DNA of 64,000 nt, from positions 3,693,501 to 3,757,500 of the forward strand of contig CAMQGK010000008.1 of the NCBI GenBank assembly GCA_947000775.1, in the 5' to 3' direction. The notes below the pieces were generated by a model. That model did not search any database, was not told where the DNA came from, and saw nothing but the letters and a program-made list of their open reading frames with translations. Source of the DNA: Pterois miles (Eukaryota > Chordata > Actinopteri > Perciformes > Scorpaenidae). The number at the start of each line of letters is the position of its first letter. Position 1 is the stretch's first letter. This document shows, in pieces, positions 36,101 to 48,100 of this stretch. The position numbers and the translations under genes were made by a program.

Positions 36101-39100
36101 CTAAAGGGAAAACGCATAGTGGAAGTGTTCAGAGGGGAATTCAGACAACATAAATAAAATTAAGTTGCTTTTCAAAATAAAATATTTCAATGCTATAAAT
36201 ACAGCTGTTGTTGATTCAAAATAACACAGCTAGTATTTGCGTCCATACACATCTGGCTTCCGTTTTGTGTTACTATTATCCTTCTGTTATTTGTTTAACC
36301 AATTTGTGAAAAGGTCAGGGAACACCCTAAAAGAGATGCTTCTCAGATGTCCAGTGGGAAAGTCTTAACCTCAGCTTTCGTGTCTCAAGGCCATGACACA
36401 GATGAGGAACACTTAATCCCAGTCGGGATATCCAGGCTGCATCTTCTGCACACTTGAATGATTTAGACCAAAGTCATTTATTTTGCCTCAGTGTAATCAC
36501 TGATGTTCACGAGTTATGCAAGAACATTGGATCCCATTACTGCATAGCCAATGCATGTTGAGCTCTCATCATGCGTTTCATTGTTCATTGTTAAAGTCTA
36601 GCATGTGATTGCAGCCTGCTGCTCCCTGTCTCGCTTTTCCATAGACGTTCAATCCATTAACCTTATATCCAGAGGAGCTTGTCGGGGTCACAGCGAACTA
36701 ATTAAACAAGCGTTTGTCTTTTCATCCTCTCTCCTCCTGCTTTTCTTCCTCAGGCTAGCCGCATACATCACACATCTTGTGTTCAGTGCGGTTATTGAAA
36801 CATTCCTGGGACGCCCGGGTGCAAGGAGCGTCTCCTTTTCTGGAAGTTTTTAGATCAGACTTGGTGGGCCTCCACACGTTTTGCTCTAGTTGTCCCACCC
36901 TTTATTTTAAGCTGTGGCCTAAGCAGAGGATTACTGATACCCATTAAGGTGGTTTAGATGGTTAAGGGATACCCTGTTTCAGTGGAAATGACTGGGCTTG
37001 AAGAGAGGGAAGTAGAAGGCTTTTATCTCTTTAGGGCAGATTCAGTACAAACTTAAAGGCGCCCTGTAGAGTTTTACAGGGCAGTTTAAACAAAGGTTGT
37101 ATTTACGCTTAGTGTTTCTCTCAAAGAACCAGGGACCTACTCATAAAGACATTCACTGTGTTTACATGCACACAAATATTCTACTATTATTCTGAATTTT
37201 GTCACAGGTCATGTAGACAGTATTTTACATTTTGATATTTTGATTTAGGCCTTATTCCGAATGCAGCAAGACATGTTAGATATGCCGATATTATTCAGGT
37301 TTTAGGAGTATTCTTTACACATCTGTGCAGCGCAGTAGGGGTTGGGGGTTTTAAGGCAGTTCGTGACACATGTGCGTTGTCCACTATCCAACTCTCCAAC
37401 AGTTTTGCATGCCCAAAAGAAAAGCCCAGATTTCTGGTTGGAAGGATAAACAACAACTTTTAAACTAGAGCTGGCATTAGATTAAAAAAAAAATATTTAA
37501 TTGCGATTAACCACGATTATCTATGATTAATCATGATTACACCCAAATCAAACATGTATTTTTTTTTTTTATCTGTTCAAATGTATTTAATAGTCTGTAA
37601 AGGGAGGACTGGTGGGTACCCATAGAACACATTTTTATTCACATATCTTGAGGTCAGAGGTCAAGGGACCCCTTTGAAAATGGCCATGACAGTTTTTTCT
37701 CGTCAAAATTTAGCGAAAATTTGGAGCATTAATTAGCCTTCACGACAAGCTAGCATGACATGCGCCTCCTACAACCTCGAAAGCTTGATCACATCAATGC
37801 ATTAAAGAATCAGTGGCGTTAAAATGAATTTGTTATCACGTTAACTTTCTTTAGATTAAACATTACGGAAGACTTGGATGTCAACAGGTTTTTTTGGATA
37901 TGCGTATATATCACATCGCCAACATTTTCAAGAAGGTGGTTGAAGGAATGAAAGTGGGAGGCTGTTTTCGCATGGTGACGTATGTACGGCTGCATGTGAA
38001 CGAAATATTAGTGAAATATTCATTTTCATTAGCCATGTAAACATCTTAGTAGGAGTATTGTTTTTTTTCTCAGGCAACAAAATGTATTGTTTTGTGCATG
38101 TAAACACAGTGATTGTCCCAAACTCTACAGGGTGCCTCTAACATACTCAAAATGCAGTCAGACCTTTCATGCACACACTGAAAATCCACACTAGCCACCT
38201 TGCTTACCTTCAGTTGCAGGAGCTGATCCAGCTCCGCCACCACCTGCGTTGTTTGCATAACCCATTGCTTCTCACATTCAGCAAATTGCGACAAAGATAA
38301 TACAGTTCAGGGTGGATCAGGTTTAGTTGAGACATGTTGGATGTCTGGAGCCTGGACACCCATGCAGCTCAGTGTGTGTGGTTTTGAAATCGATGCATGT
38401 TGTTTTACAAAGTTTTGCGGTAATTATGCATTTGTGTGTCACGCTGCTTTGTTGTTTACTTATTGATGATTTTGCAAGTACACATTCTTCTGACATGCCC
38501 TGGGGCACCCTGGGGAGTCAGAAAGCTCACCTGTCAGCATAGCAGGAGCTCAAACATCAACCCAAAGCCTGGTAAAATAAATAATGCTTTTTATTTGCAA
38601 GTGTATCAAAACAGGAAAAAATCACTTGTTTGACGTGCTGTCAGTTGCTTTCCCTCCTGCTGTCCAACTTCACTGAAGCCACCTTGTGTGACTCCGTTGA
38701 ATAACAAACCAAAGTGAAAGAGGTCAATTTTTAAATGTACACATCCATTTTAACAGCTTGTGCAAACCGAGACTAACATACAAACACTTTCTGTATCTTG
38801 TTTCTTCATCTTCGACTAACTAGCTCCCTCTCTCTCTCTTAACTCTCTGCACTAGCTGGTGGCATTTGTAGGCGGCTAATGATATTTGTGTCTTATTAAT
38901 GGCTGCTGATGAGCTGAAATGGTAGACTCTCCAGAAGCTTTATTTACTTGCCTTTAATACTGGCCCGTCAGCTTGATTTATGACGCTGCCATATGGGCGC
39001 TGGTTACAGGGCACAAGTCTGGTTCGCTTTGGCATCCCATTCCTCCCCCTCCCCTGACACTTTCACACAATTTGGAAAATCTAATTTGTGTATTGAATGC

Positions 39101-42100
39101 AATGCAATTAGGATTTTTAGCGTTATTTATTACAAGACACAGTGACTTTTATCACAAGACAGGGTCAGTTGCCCCTGGAGCAAAGGTTGCAACTTAACTC
39201 ATGGCTGCTGAGAGCATCAATAAAATGTTTATAAGGAATTTTATAAGACTATACTTAACATCTCACTTATCATCCATATGGTAAGTGCATACGCCATAAA
39301 TGCGTGAAAGCTGATAGGAGTTTGGCACGCTGACAGTGGATCTAATGAACTGCTGACATGGCTGACACAGTGTGGTAATATACTATTTGACATCCAAGCG
39401 GGAGGTCTTGTAGCCTGTTGTTACATCAGGGCAGAGGAGTTATGAAGTCCCCAGTTCTGCAGCCGACTTTGACCAACTTTTATTCAGAGATCAATAGTTT
39501 AACAGTCTTATCTGTGTCCAGCTGACCTATATTGTTAATTGACAGAATAAGTACCACTGAGACATATTAATGCTGATCATAAGGGAAACATTTTAGTATG
39601 TGCAGACTGTTGGAAAATTACATGAGAAATATCATTTTTTATATGCAGTTTGGCTGTCTTAAATTTCATTCTTCTGCTGTCTGTTTGGCATCTTATCACA
39701 ATAATGGAAAAAATGTTTCCCAGGATGTTTAAAGATGAAATTGATCCTGAGCTTCCCCTGCAAGCTAATGTTTCTTGTAAGGGCTGCGAGTCATGATTAT
39801 TTTCATTGTCGACTAATCTGTTGATTATTTTCTTGATTAGTCGACTAGTTGTTTGCTCTGTACAATGTTAGAAAATGGTGAAAAATGTCGATCAGTGTGT
39901 TCCAAAGCCCAAGACAACGTCCTCAAATGTCTTGTTTTTCCACAACTCAAATATATTCAGTTCACTGTCATAGAGAAGTAAAGAAACCAGAAAATATTCA
40001 CATTTAAGAAGCTGCAATCAGAGAATTTTCACTTTTTTCTCTTAACAATTACTCAAACCAATTAATCAATTATGAAAGTAGTCTAAATGTTTATTTTGTG
40101 ACAGGAAATATGTTTTAGGTACCTTTTGATCTTAATATGACATTGAATTGTATTAAACCGATTCTCATAATTTAATCAGTTTGTGTGTGTTCTATATTGG
40201 CAAGAATCGGACAATACTGTATATTGTGGAAGAGGGGTAACTTCATGGAGAGGGGTAACTTCAACGTTTTCCAGTCACATATGACACCAGTACCTTCACT
40301 CTAGCTTTAAGACTTTTCCCGCTACATCTTCTGAATAGCAACCAGGCCTGCCGGATTATTATGAAGTTCATTAAAAATCAATATGGTGTTTTTGAGAATC
40401 AATACAGTATCTCAAAACTTAATATCACAATACTCATTTTCTTGCATACCTAATCAGGGTCTAGCGTGTCATTGTGAGGTCAAACATAGGGGTGACACAT
40501 GATCTTTTTACTGTCTTGGTAATTTGGTGAGGTATTAAGGCTGGAATTACTCTCAATAGTTTACTCTGTACTCTTTTGGACAGTTGTGAAAAAGTTTTTA
40601 AAGTAATTTTGGTGCCCAGAAAATGAAATGCCTCATATTGTGGGACAGTCAGGGAAAAAAATACTTGTTTTCATCACTTTGAGGGAAGTTAAATTTCACA
40701 CCAAGAATTCAGACACTTGAATAAAACTGCTGAAAGTAAATATATAGTATAGTGCACTATACTGGACGCAGCCCAGGAAAGTTGACGCTGTTCTTGCTCG
40801 GCTGTGGTCGGAGCATGGGATGAAAAGGGATGATGCTTAGCTGCCATGTCAGGTTCTTGCAGTCTAATTGAAATGTTGAGACTACGTACATGCTTTAGCT
40901 GTCAAATTAACTCCTAATACTGTACTGGATGTATGCTTTATATGGTTATTGTGTGTATGCATGGGACATAAAGCAGTTCTGAGCAACTTATCACTCGCAT
41001 AAGCGTCTGATGAGGCTTTTTCATGTGTCTTTAATAGATTTACAAGGTAACTCCCAGACTAAAGACAACACTGTTTGTTAGTAGCTGGCTACTAGCAGCT
41101 TGTCTGAGAGGATCTGAGATGTGGTCACTGTCAGGAGGCTGAAATACGAAGAGGCGAAACTGTGTTCGAGTGAGCTCACTCTCACCTGTTTTAGCATGTG
41201 GAGAGTGTTTGCTGACATGTTCTCCAGTCTGTTTCCGCATTACTTCATCCTGGTCTGCTCGTTGAGTCTGCCGCCACCTGTACTGCCACGACCCTCGAAA
41301 CCTGAGAGTGTGTATGAATAGGCGCTGTACGTGTGCGCAAGGTGTATGTGTCTTTGACATGTCATCTGTGTCTGTGCTCAAAGAGAGAGAGAGACGGAGA
41401 CAATGTGTGTGAGAGCAGGAAATAGCTGAGGACACGAGACATCTTGAGCAGTTTGTGGGTAAGAAGAGGCCCCTCGGCTCCCCAGAGTCGCATGTCAAGC
41501 CCATCATATCCTGCCATCTTAATTCCACGTCGCCCCTGCCCACACCCACTGCTCGGATACCCTTACACTGAATCTGGCTCCTCACCCAAGATTGGGTTTG
41601 AAGTGAGGTGGAGGGGGGAGAGGGGATGTGTCTCCTTCTCCTCCCAGGTGGAGAGCTCAGTCTTTGGGCTACGGGGAGCTGACATGAAGCCTCTATGTGC
41701 TACACTGCTGGAGCTCTTAGCCCTGCAGAGTTTTGTGTTTTCAAGCTGCACTTAACATCCTTCTTATTATCTTAATTTGCACTTTTGTGTCTTGATATTC
41801 CATCAAGAAATCTCAATAATTTCCACCTTCCCTACCCTGCCTGTGTCACAAGCCTATTCATTCCTATTGAAGACTGGGCGCTGTACTCCAGTTAAATGAC
41901 TGACTCTAGTCAGACTCAAGTCAAAAAGTTGACGGCTGTAGACTTGACTTGACAAAATAAAAAAAAGACTTGCAACGCCGCATGGATCGTAACACCAATA
42001 TGGCTCTGTATTGGCAAAAATCTGGCAATATAATACCTATCACGAGACAAGATTTCCAATTCAATGTATTGCGATAAGCAAAGCAATTAAGCAAAGCAGT

Positions 42101-45100
42101 TAGAAAAAGTTTACTTTTTGGGATCTTCATTTGTATTTATCTTTGCATGTAAGCTGTTAATTAAAAATTGAGTGTTGAGTGAGAATCAATACAGTATCAA
42201 AACATAATATGGTGATACTGGATATTTTCTTTCCTCGCTAACCACCGATGACTTGTGACTTCACTTGGACTTGAGCCTTTTGAAATGGAAATACTTCATA
42301 CCTTCCCCCAAACCCAAAGATTAAAAAATATGTTATTTAAAAAGTGTGTGTATGAAGATGATCAAGTGTACCAGAGGTAACTCCGACAGCGTCTGACATG
42401 CTGGGTTTATTTACTTTTTGAGAGATCCTGTATTCATTTGTTTGGGGAGAGGTTTTATTCCTGCGGGGAAAAAATGAACTCAACAAACTGAATTTCCATC
42501 TTCTGTTGTTTATTGCTAAATAAATAAGTATATATATATATATACTGATTATTTATTATCAAAATAATGAATCATACACCAGTAACTAAAAAAAAATCTT
42601 TAAAATGAACAGGAAGTGTAAAAATTTTTAATGCAGCAACAAATTGGTCAAAACTTAAGAAATTAGAATTGCAGTATATTATGTATACAGTTTATAAATA
42701 TGCAATTGAATTGAATAGATCGGCCTCATTGTCATCAATACCCGATTTAGCTATGTGAGTCAGTATTGGCCCGATATCCAATCTGGTATCGGTGCATCCC
42801 TGCAAAACAATGGCTTGGTCCCACCTATGAATGTTACTCAAACTGGAGTAGATACTGCATTTGTTGGGAACTACTGTATTTACAGCTGCTCATTAATACA
42901 CATTTGGTGCAGTACTTTAGTATTTACAGAAGTAGAACGGTGTGTGTGTGATCGGCTCAGAATAAACTGTAAGTGTTCATTGTATTGAAGGATCATGTGC
43001 AACGGTTTGGCTCAATGATGTGTTTTTAACGGAGGGCTATGGCACTGAGAAATACTTAAAAGTTAATAGAAAGTACAGTCTTTCCTGTCATACCGCTGAT
43101 CAGAGTACATGGGAGAATTGATGTGCATAAAAACAAATTTTACTCCCATACTGTCACTTCTATCATATTACCACATCAAACCTGCATGAGAAAACATTTG
43201 TCTGACACTTTGTTAAGACGCCGTTCACCAACATTTTGAACACACCCAGAATGCAGTGGGGTCAGCGAGCTGGGTCTGCTGTATCGATCTAGTTGTATAA
43301 ACATAATGTCCAAGTGTCTCAAGGGATCCAGTTCAAGGAAGTCCCCAAAAAGTCACCGTTACCACATCAGACACACGCTCCTCGCTGTCTGCTTCCCCTG
43401 TCACCTTCTTAACAGCTTCCTGTTGAAAATAAAGACCAAACCGCCTTAATGACATGCATATATTGTGTAAAAAACGATTTTGAAGTGTTGGGAGTCACTT
43501 TAAAGGAAGTGGCTGACAGCTAAATGCTTTTGTTATCAGATTCTTTTGAACCAAACCTGCCGCCCTCTGTGACAGCTTGCACGCATTTGTGAGTTATGGC
43601 AAAGTGAATTATTGTATGACTGCTTTCCTGCTTGTGTTTGCCTGCTGTGTGTGTTTGAGTGAGGGAGACCTCTGCCATTGTTGAGCTTTTATATCTTGAC
43701 AGCTGGGAGCCTGATGGGTTAAAAATAACCCAGTGCTTTCCAATTTTGTCATCTTTTGGGACCGCTTCTCCCGGCTGTTTTGATTTTGCGTGCGTCCCCC
43801 TGGAATGCTTGAGGTCATCGATGGCCACTTCCTGTCGCATGGTTCCTCACTGGTAGCGCTCGCAACTCTCCCTAAACATAAAACCCCAAACATACTCAAA
43901 AATAGGACACCTGGGAAGGAGAGGCTTGTGCTGTCATATTTCTGAATTGCACACTGGGTGGCCCAGCCTAAATACTGTCAGTGAATGACAGCATTTTTTT
44001 TTTCCCTTTCTTTTATCTGAGAATTATCATTTCCTCGATGAGCTTCAAAAGATAAGTCGGATCATGAAGGTTTCTGCACGCATGCAGAACAGATTTAGGC
44101 CACCAGTATAGAAGGAAATGACAGTAAGAAAAAGATCAACATCATACAAAGTTGTTTGTAAAAGTACGCCATTATCAATTCTGATCTCTCTGCAAAACAA
44201 AGAAAATTAAAGTGGGATTCAATGTGCAGCCATGTGTGTGTGTATGTAAAACACAAGTTAAGTATTTGAGTTTTATGCCTATTTAAATAGCCAAACAGCC
44301 AAATAGATATGCATGCTATGCAAACAACAGACTATGTAAACTGCACTGACAAGCTAAGCAAATGCAGTATCTAATTCGCTCTCAAGCATCAGATGCTATT
44401 TGAGTAGAAACAGATGGACACAACTGAAATAAGGCTGCATTCACACCACTGGGCAACTCCAGGGTCTGAAAATTGAAGTCAATACGTAAGTGCCTTAAAC
44501 TTGCTTTCTTTCTAACAGCCAGCAGGAGGCGACTCTTCTGGTTACAAAAAGAAGTCTGATTGTATAGAAGTCTATGAGAAAATGAAACATAAACATGGGT
44601 TTATGCTCTCAATCACTAGTTTCAAGTCTTCCTAAATACAGCATGATGTTCATTTAGTAATCAGTCCCATTTAGAGTCAAATAGACCATAAAGAAGGGTA
44701 TGCTTTAGGGCGTGATTACCTTGTGATTGACAGGTCGCTACCATGGTGTTGTCTGTGTGTTACAGCATTAACCTTTTCACATTGTGTTTTCAGTTCATGA
44801 AAGTTAATAGTAACATTTTGGTCGCCTAAAAATATCATATACAGTGTTCGGTGGGACTTAGATTCACCCTCTTGTGTCACTTCTGGTTGCAATAAAACAA
44901 GATGGCCACAGCCAATATGCCAAAGTCAAAGCTTTGTGCACTGTGGTGTCCAGTCACAGAACCCGGCAATCAATTGGCCATTTAAAGTGTGCACTCTCAC
45001 ACCACTATACAACCCTTGCTGTGTTGCCTGATTGGTGTGAATGCAGCCTAAAGCCTGGGCCGTACCAGGAATGTCAGGAGCATGTGGTGGCTGCATTACC

Positions 45101-48100
45101 CAGTGATTTTTTAATTTCAGCTCCATATTAACCAGTTAGGGCAGCCACACAACCCACATGAAGCGTCTCTTCTAGAGATTTGAGGTCTCGCCTATTTTCA
45201 ACGTAAGCCATGCTGTGCACAGTTCACAGCAGCTAAAGACAGTGTATATTGACATCATATCAGCAGATTTATTTTTAAATCAACACTGCTTTCATTTCAA
45301 AATAAAAGCCCTCAAGCATTTTTTTTTCCTGTGGACCTTCATTTGTTAAGACAAAGCTTTTATTCTGAAATATTTGCAGGACATGCTGTGACTTGAAGGC
45401 TCCATGACTGAGTATAGTTTTAATTTTGGATTATTACCATTATTTACAAATGACCACACACTTCTACACCTTTCTCTAAGATAAATATAAATGAAATTTA
45501 TAATGAAATGAAATGGCCATTGTGAAAGGCAAACTCTATGTAGGAAGAGAGGACTGATAGCAGCGGCAGAAACGCAGCTGACATGCAGCTGATGTGATCA
45601 ATGGAGGCGTGAATCACACAGCCATTCAGCGATGCAGTCATACTCCTTCCTGTCACTGTTAGATACACAGTCATCTTGTGTGGTTAGCTTAAAGAGGGAA
45701 GTTGAAAATTAAATTAGGACTAACAATTATTTTCATTGTCGATTAATTTGTTATTTTCTCAACTAATGGATAAGTTGTCTGGTCCATAAAATGTCGGAAA
45801 ATGGTGAAAAATGTCGCTCAATGTTTCCCAAAGCCTAAGATGGTATCGTATCGGATCAGTATTCAATACCCAAAGCTCAGGTATCAGTATCAGGTAGGGC
45901 TGCAATTAACAATTATTTTCTTTGTTATTTTCATTAACCTATCCATAACTTTTTCAGTTAATCGCTTAGTTGTTTGGTCTATAAAATAAATGAAAAAACA
46001 AAGGTGAAAATGTCGCTCAGTGTTTCCCAAAGCCCAAGATGACGTCGTCAAATGTCTTGTCCACAACTCAAAGATATTCAGTTTACTGTCATAGAGAAGT
46101 AAAGAAACCAGAAAATATTCACATTTAAAAAGCTGGAATCAGAGAATTCAAAATAAAATTTATTTATTATTATGTAATTATCAAAATAGCTGCAGATTAA
46201 TTTACCAGTCAACAACTAATCGATTAACTGATTATTTGTCGTTTCACTATTTTTGCAGTGCACAGTGTTTAGAGGAATTACGATATGTGTGCTTATATAC
46301 CAGACAGTGTGGCAGAGGTCAAAAAGAGTCTTGATTGGAGCTCACGGTGTGATCATGATGGTGGTGGTGATTTTCTAATCGCAGCAGCTTAGTCAAAACA
46401 CAAGTAGACAATTTAGTTCAGAGCCACCACATCATCATCTTAACAGGTGGAGGTTTTAAAGCCACGGTGGTTTCAGACACTTCAACCAACCGACTGTATC
46501 TGATTACACAAAAGCAAATGATCACTGTGTTATCCAACCTCTGGCACTGTGTCGCCGTGAGGCTCGATCCAGGTGCAGCCCTTTGCCAACGTTGGTTTCT
46601 TCATTTGACATGGACATCCCTCCCCAGTGTCCTCTCATCCAAACTTAGTCCTGGCTCCCGTCCAATCAGATGTCTCCTTTTGCTTCATCTGCGGATTGCC
46701 AAGTGGCAACTCTATAACTAACGTGTCAAGTCTTGTTTCAGTAAAAAGATCCTACATCAAAAACCCACAGAAAATGCCACATGGTCACCATACTGTACAT
46801 GCTTATGGGTACACTTTTTCTTTTGTTTGTTTTTTTTACATTTATCCAAAATAGTTCTGAATTATTTGCAGCTTTGTTTTTGAATTTTACAGTTTGCTGC
46901 ACATCCAGTTTTATATATACACTTGTGTCTGTGTGTTAGGTATGGAGCTAGAACCAGGAGGTGAGTAACCTAGCTTAGCATAAAGAGTGGTAGCAGTCTT
47001 CTCATTTATCTCTTCGTGAGCTTTAGAAGTGCTGGTGGATGTCTTTTTAACTTATGTACAGAGCTAGGGTAGCTGTTTACCTCTGTTTGCAGTCTTTATG
47101 CTAAGCTAAGCTAACTTGCTGCTAGCTCAAGCTTCATATTTACCATACTACAGACATAAGAGTGGTATCAATCTTCTCATTTAACACTTACTGAGCTTTC
47201 GTAGTGCTGGTGGATGGTTTTTAATGTATAGACAACGCCAGGCTAGCTGTTTACCTCTGTTTCTAGTCTTTATGCTAAGCTATGCTAACTGGCTGTTGAC
47301 TCCAGCTTCATATGGTATCAATCTCCTCATTTAACTCTCAGAAAAAAAAGTGAAAAGTGTATTTCCCTTGTAAAATGTCAAACTTTTGAACTCTGAGACT
47401 ATGTGGGCATTTTCTGTTTGTCTTTTTCAGCACTGAGAAAATGTAAGGAGCAATTGAAGAATATTGCACAGGTGTAAAAAATTGTGCATTCAAAAGCATT
47501 TTTGACACTACAACATAATTTGATTTTCTAATTGTCCCTTGTTTGCATTTTTTGTATGTTTTCTGGTGGATTTTCCATCATCCAGAGCGCTCCTCTGATA
47601 GAGAAATACCACTCATTGCCAGAGCCTGATCCATGTGTTTGGGTGTTGTTGTGTCTCCCTCGGGTGCTGTGTGCCTTTGTTTTTGGTCTGAAACTGTTGC
47701 CAAACAGGGAGCATCATTGTGTGTTGGGCTTGGACGAGACCATGGCACTACTTGGACTGACATTAAACACACGGTTATAGGTTTAAGAAATAGATTGTGT
47801 CATTTTGTGTGCAGCTTATGGAGTGATGATTGTGACTTAAATCTTTTTAACATGTGGTTTTGAGCTTGTGTATCTGTGTGTTTGTGTATGAGCTACTGTT
47901 TCTGTGGCTGTTCAGATCTGTCTGTGTTTTGTGGCTCCATTGAGACAGTTTGGCACCCGGCCAGCTCAAACTGTCCATGGCTTGGAAGGCTGGACGTAAT
48001 GGGCTCATTTCCCTAGTGGGATGGGAGGGGGACTGAATCAAAACAAGTGGGGGATGCCTGGGGACGCTGCAGGAATGACAACAGCACACCAGAGAGTGTC

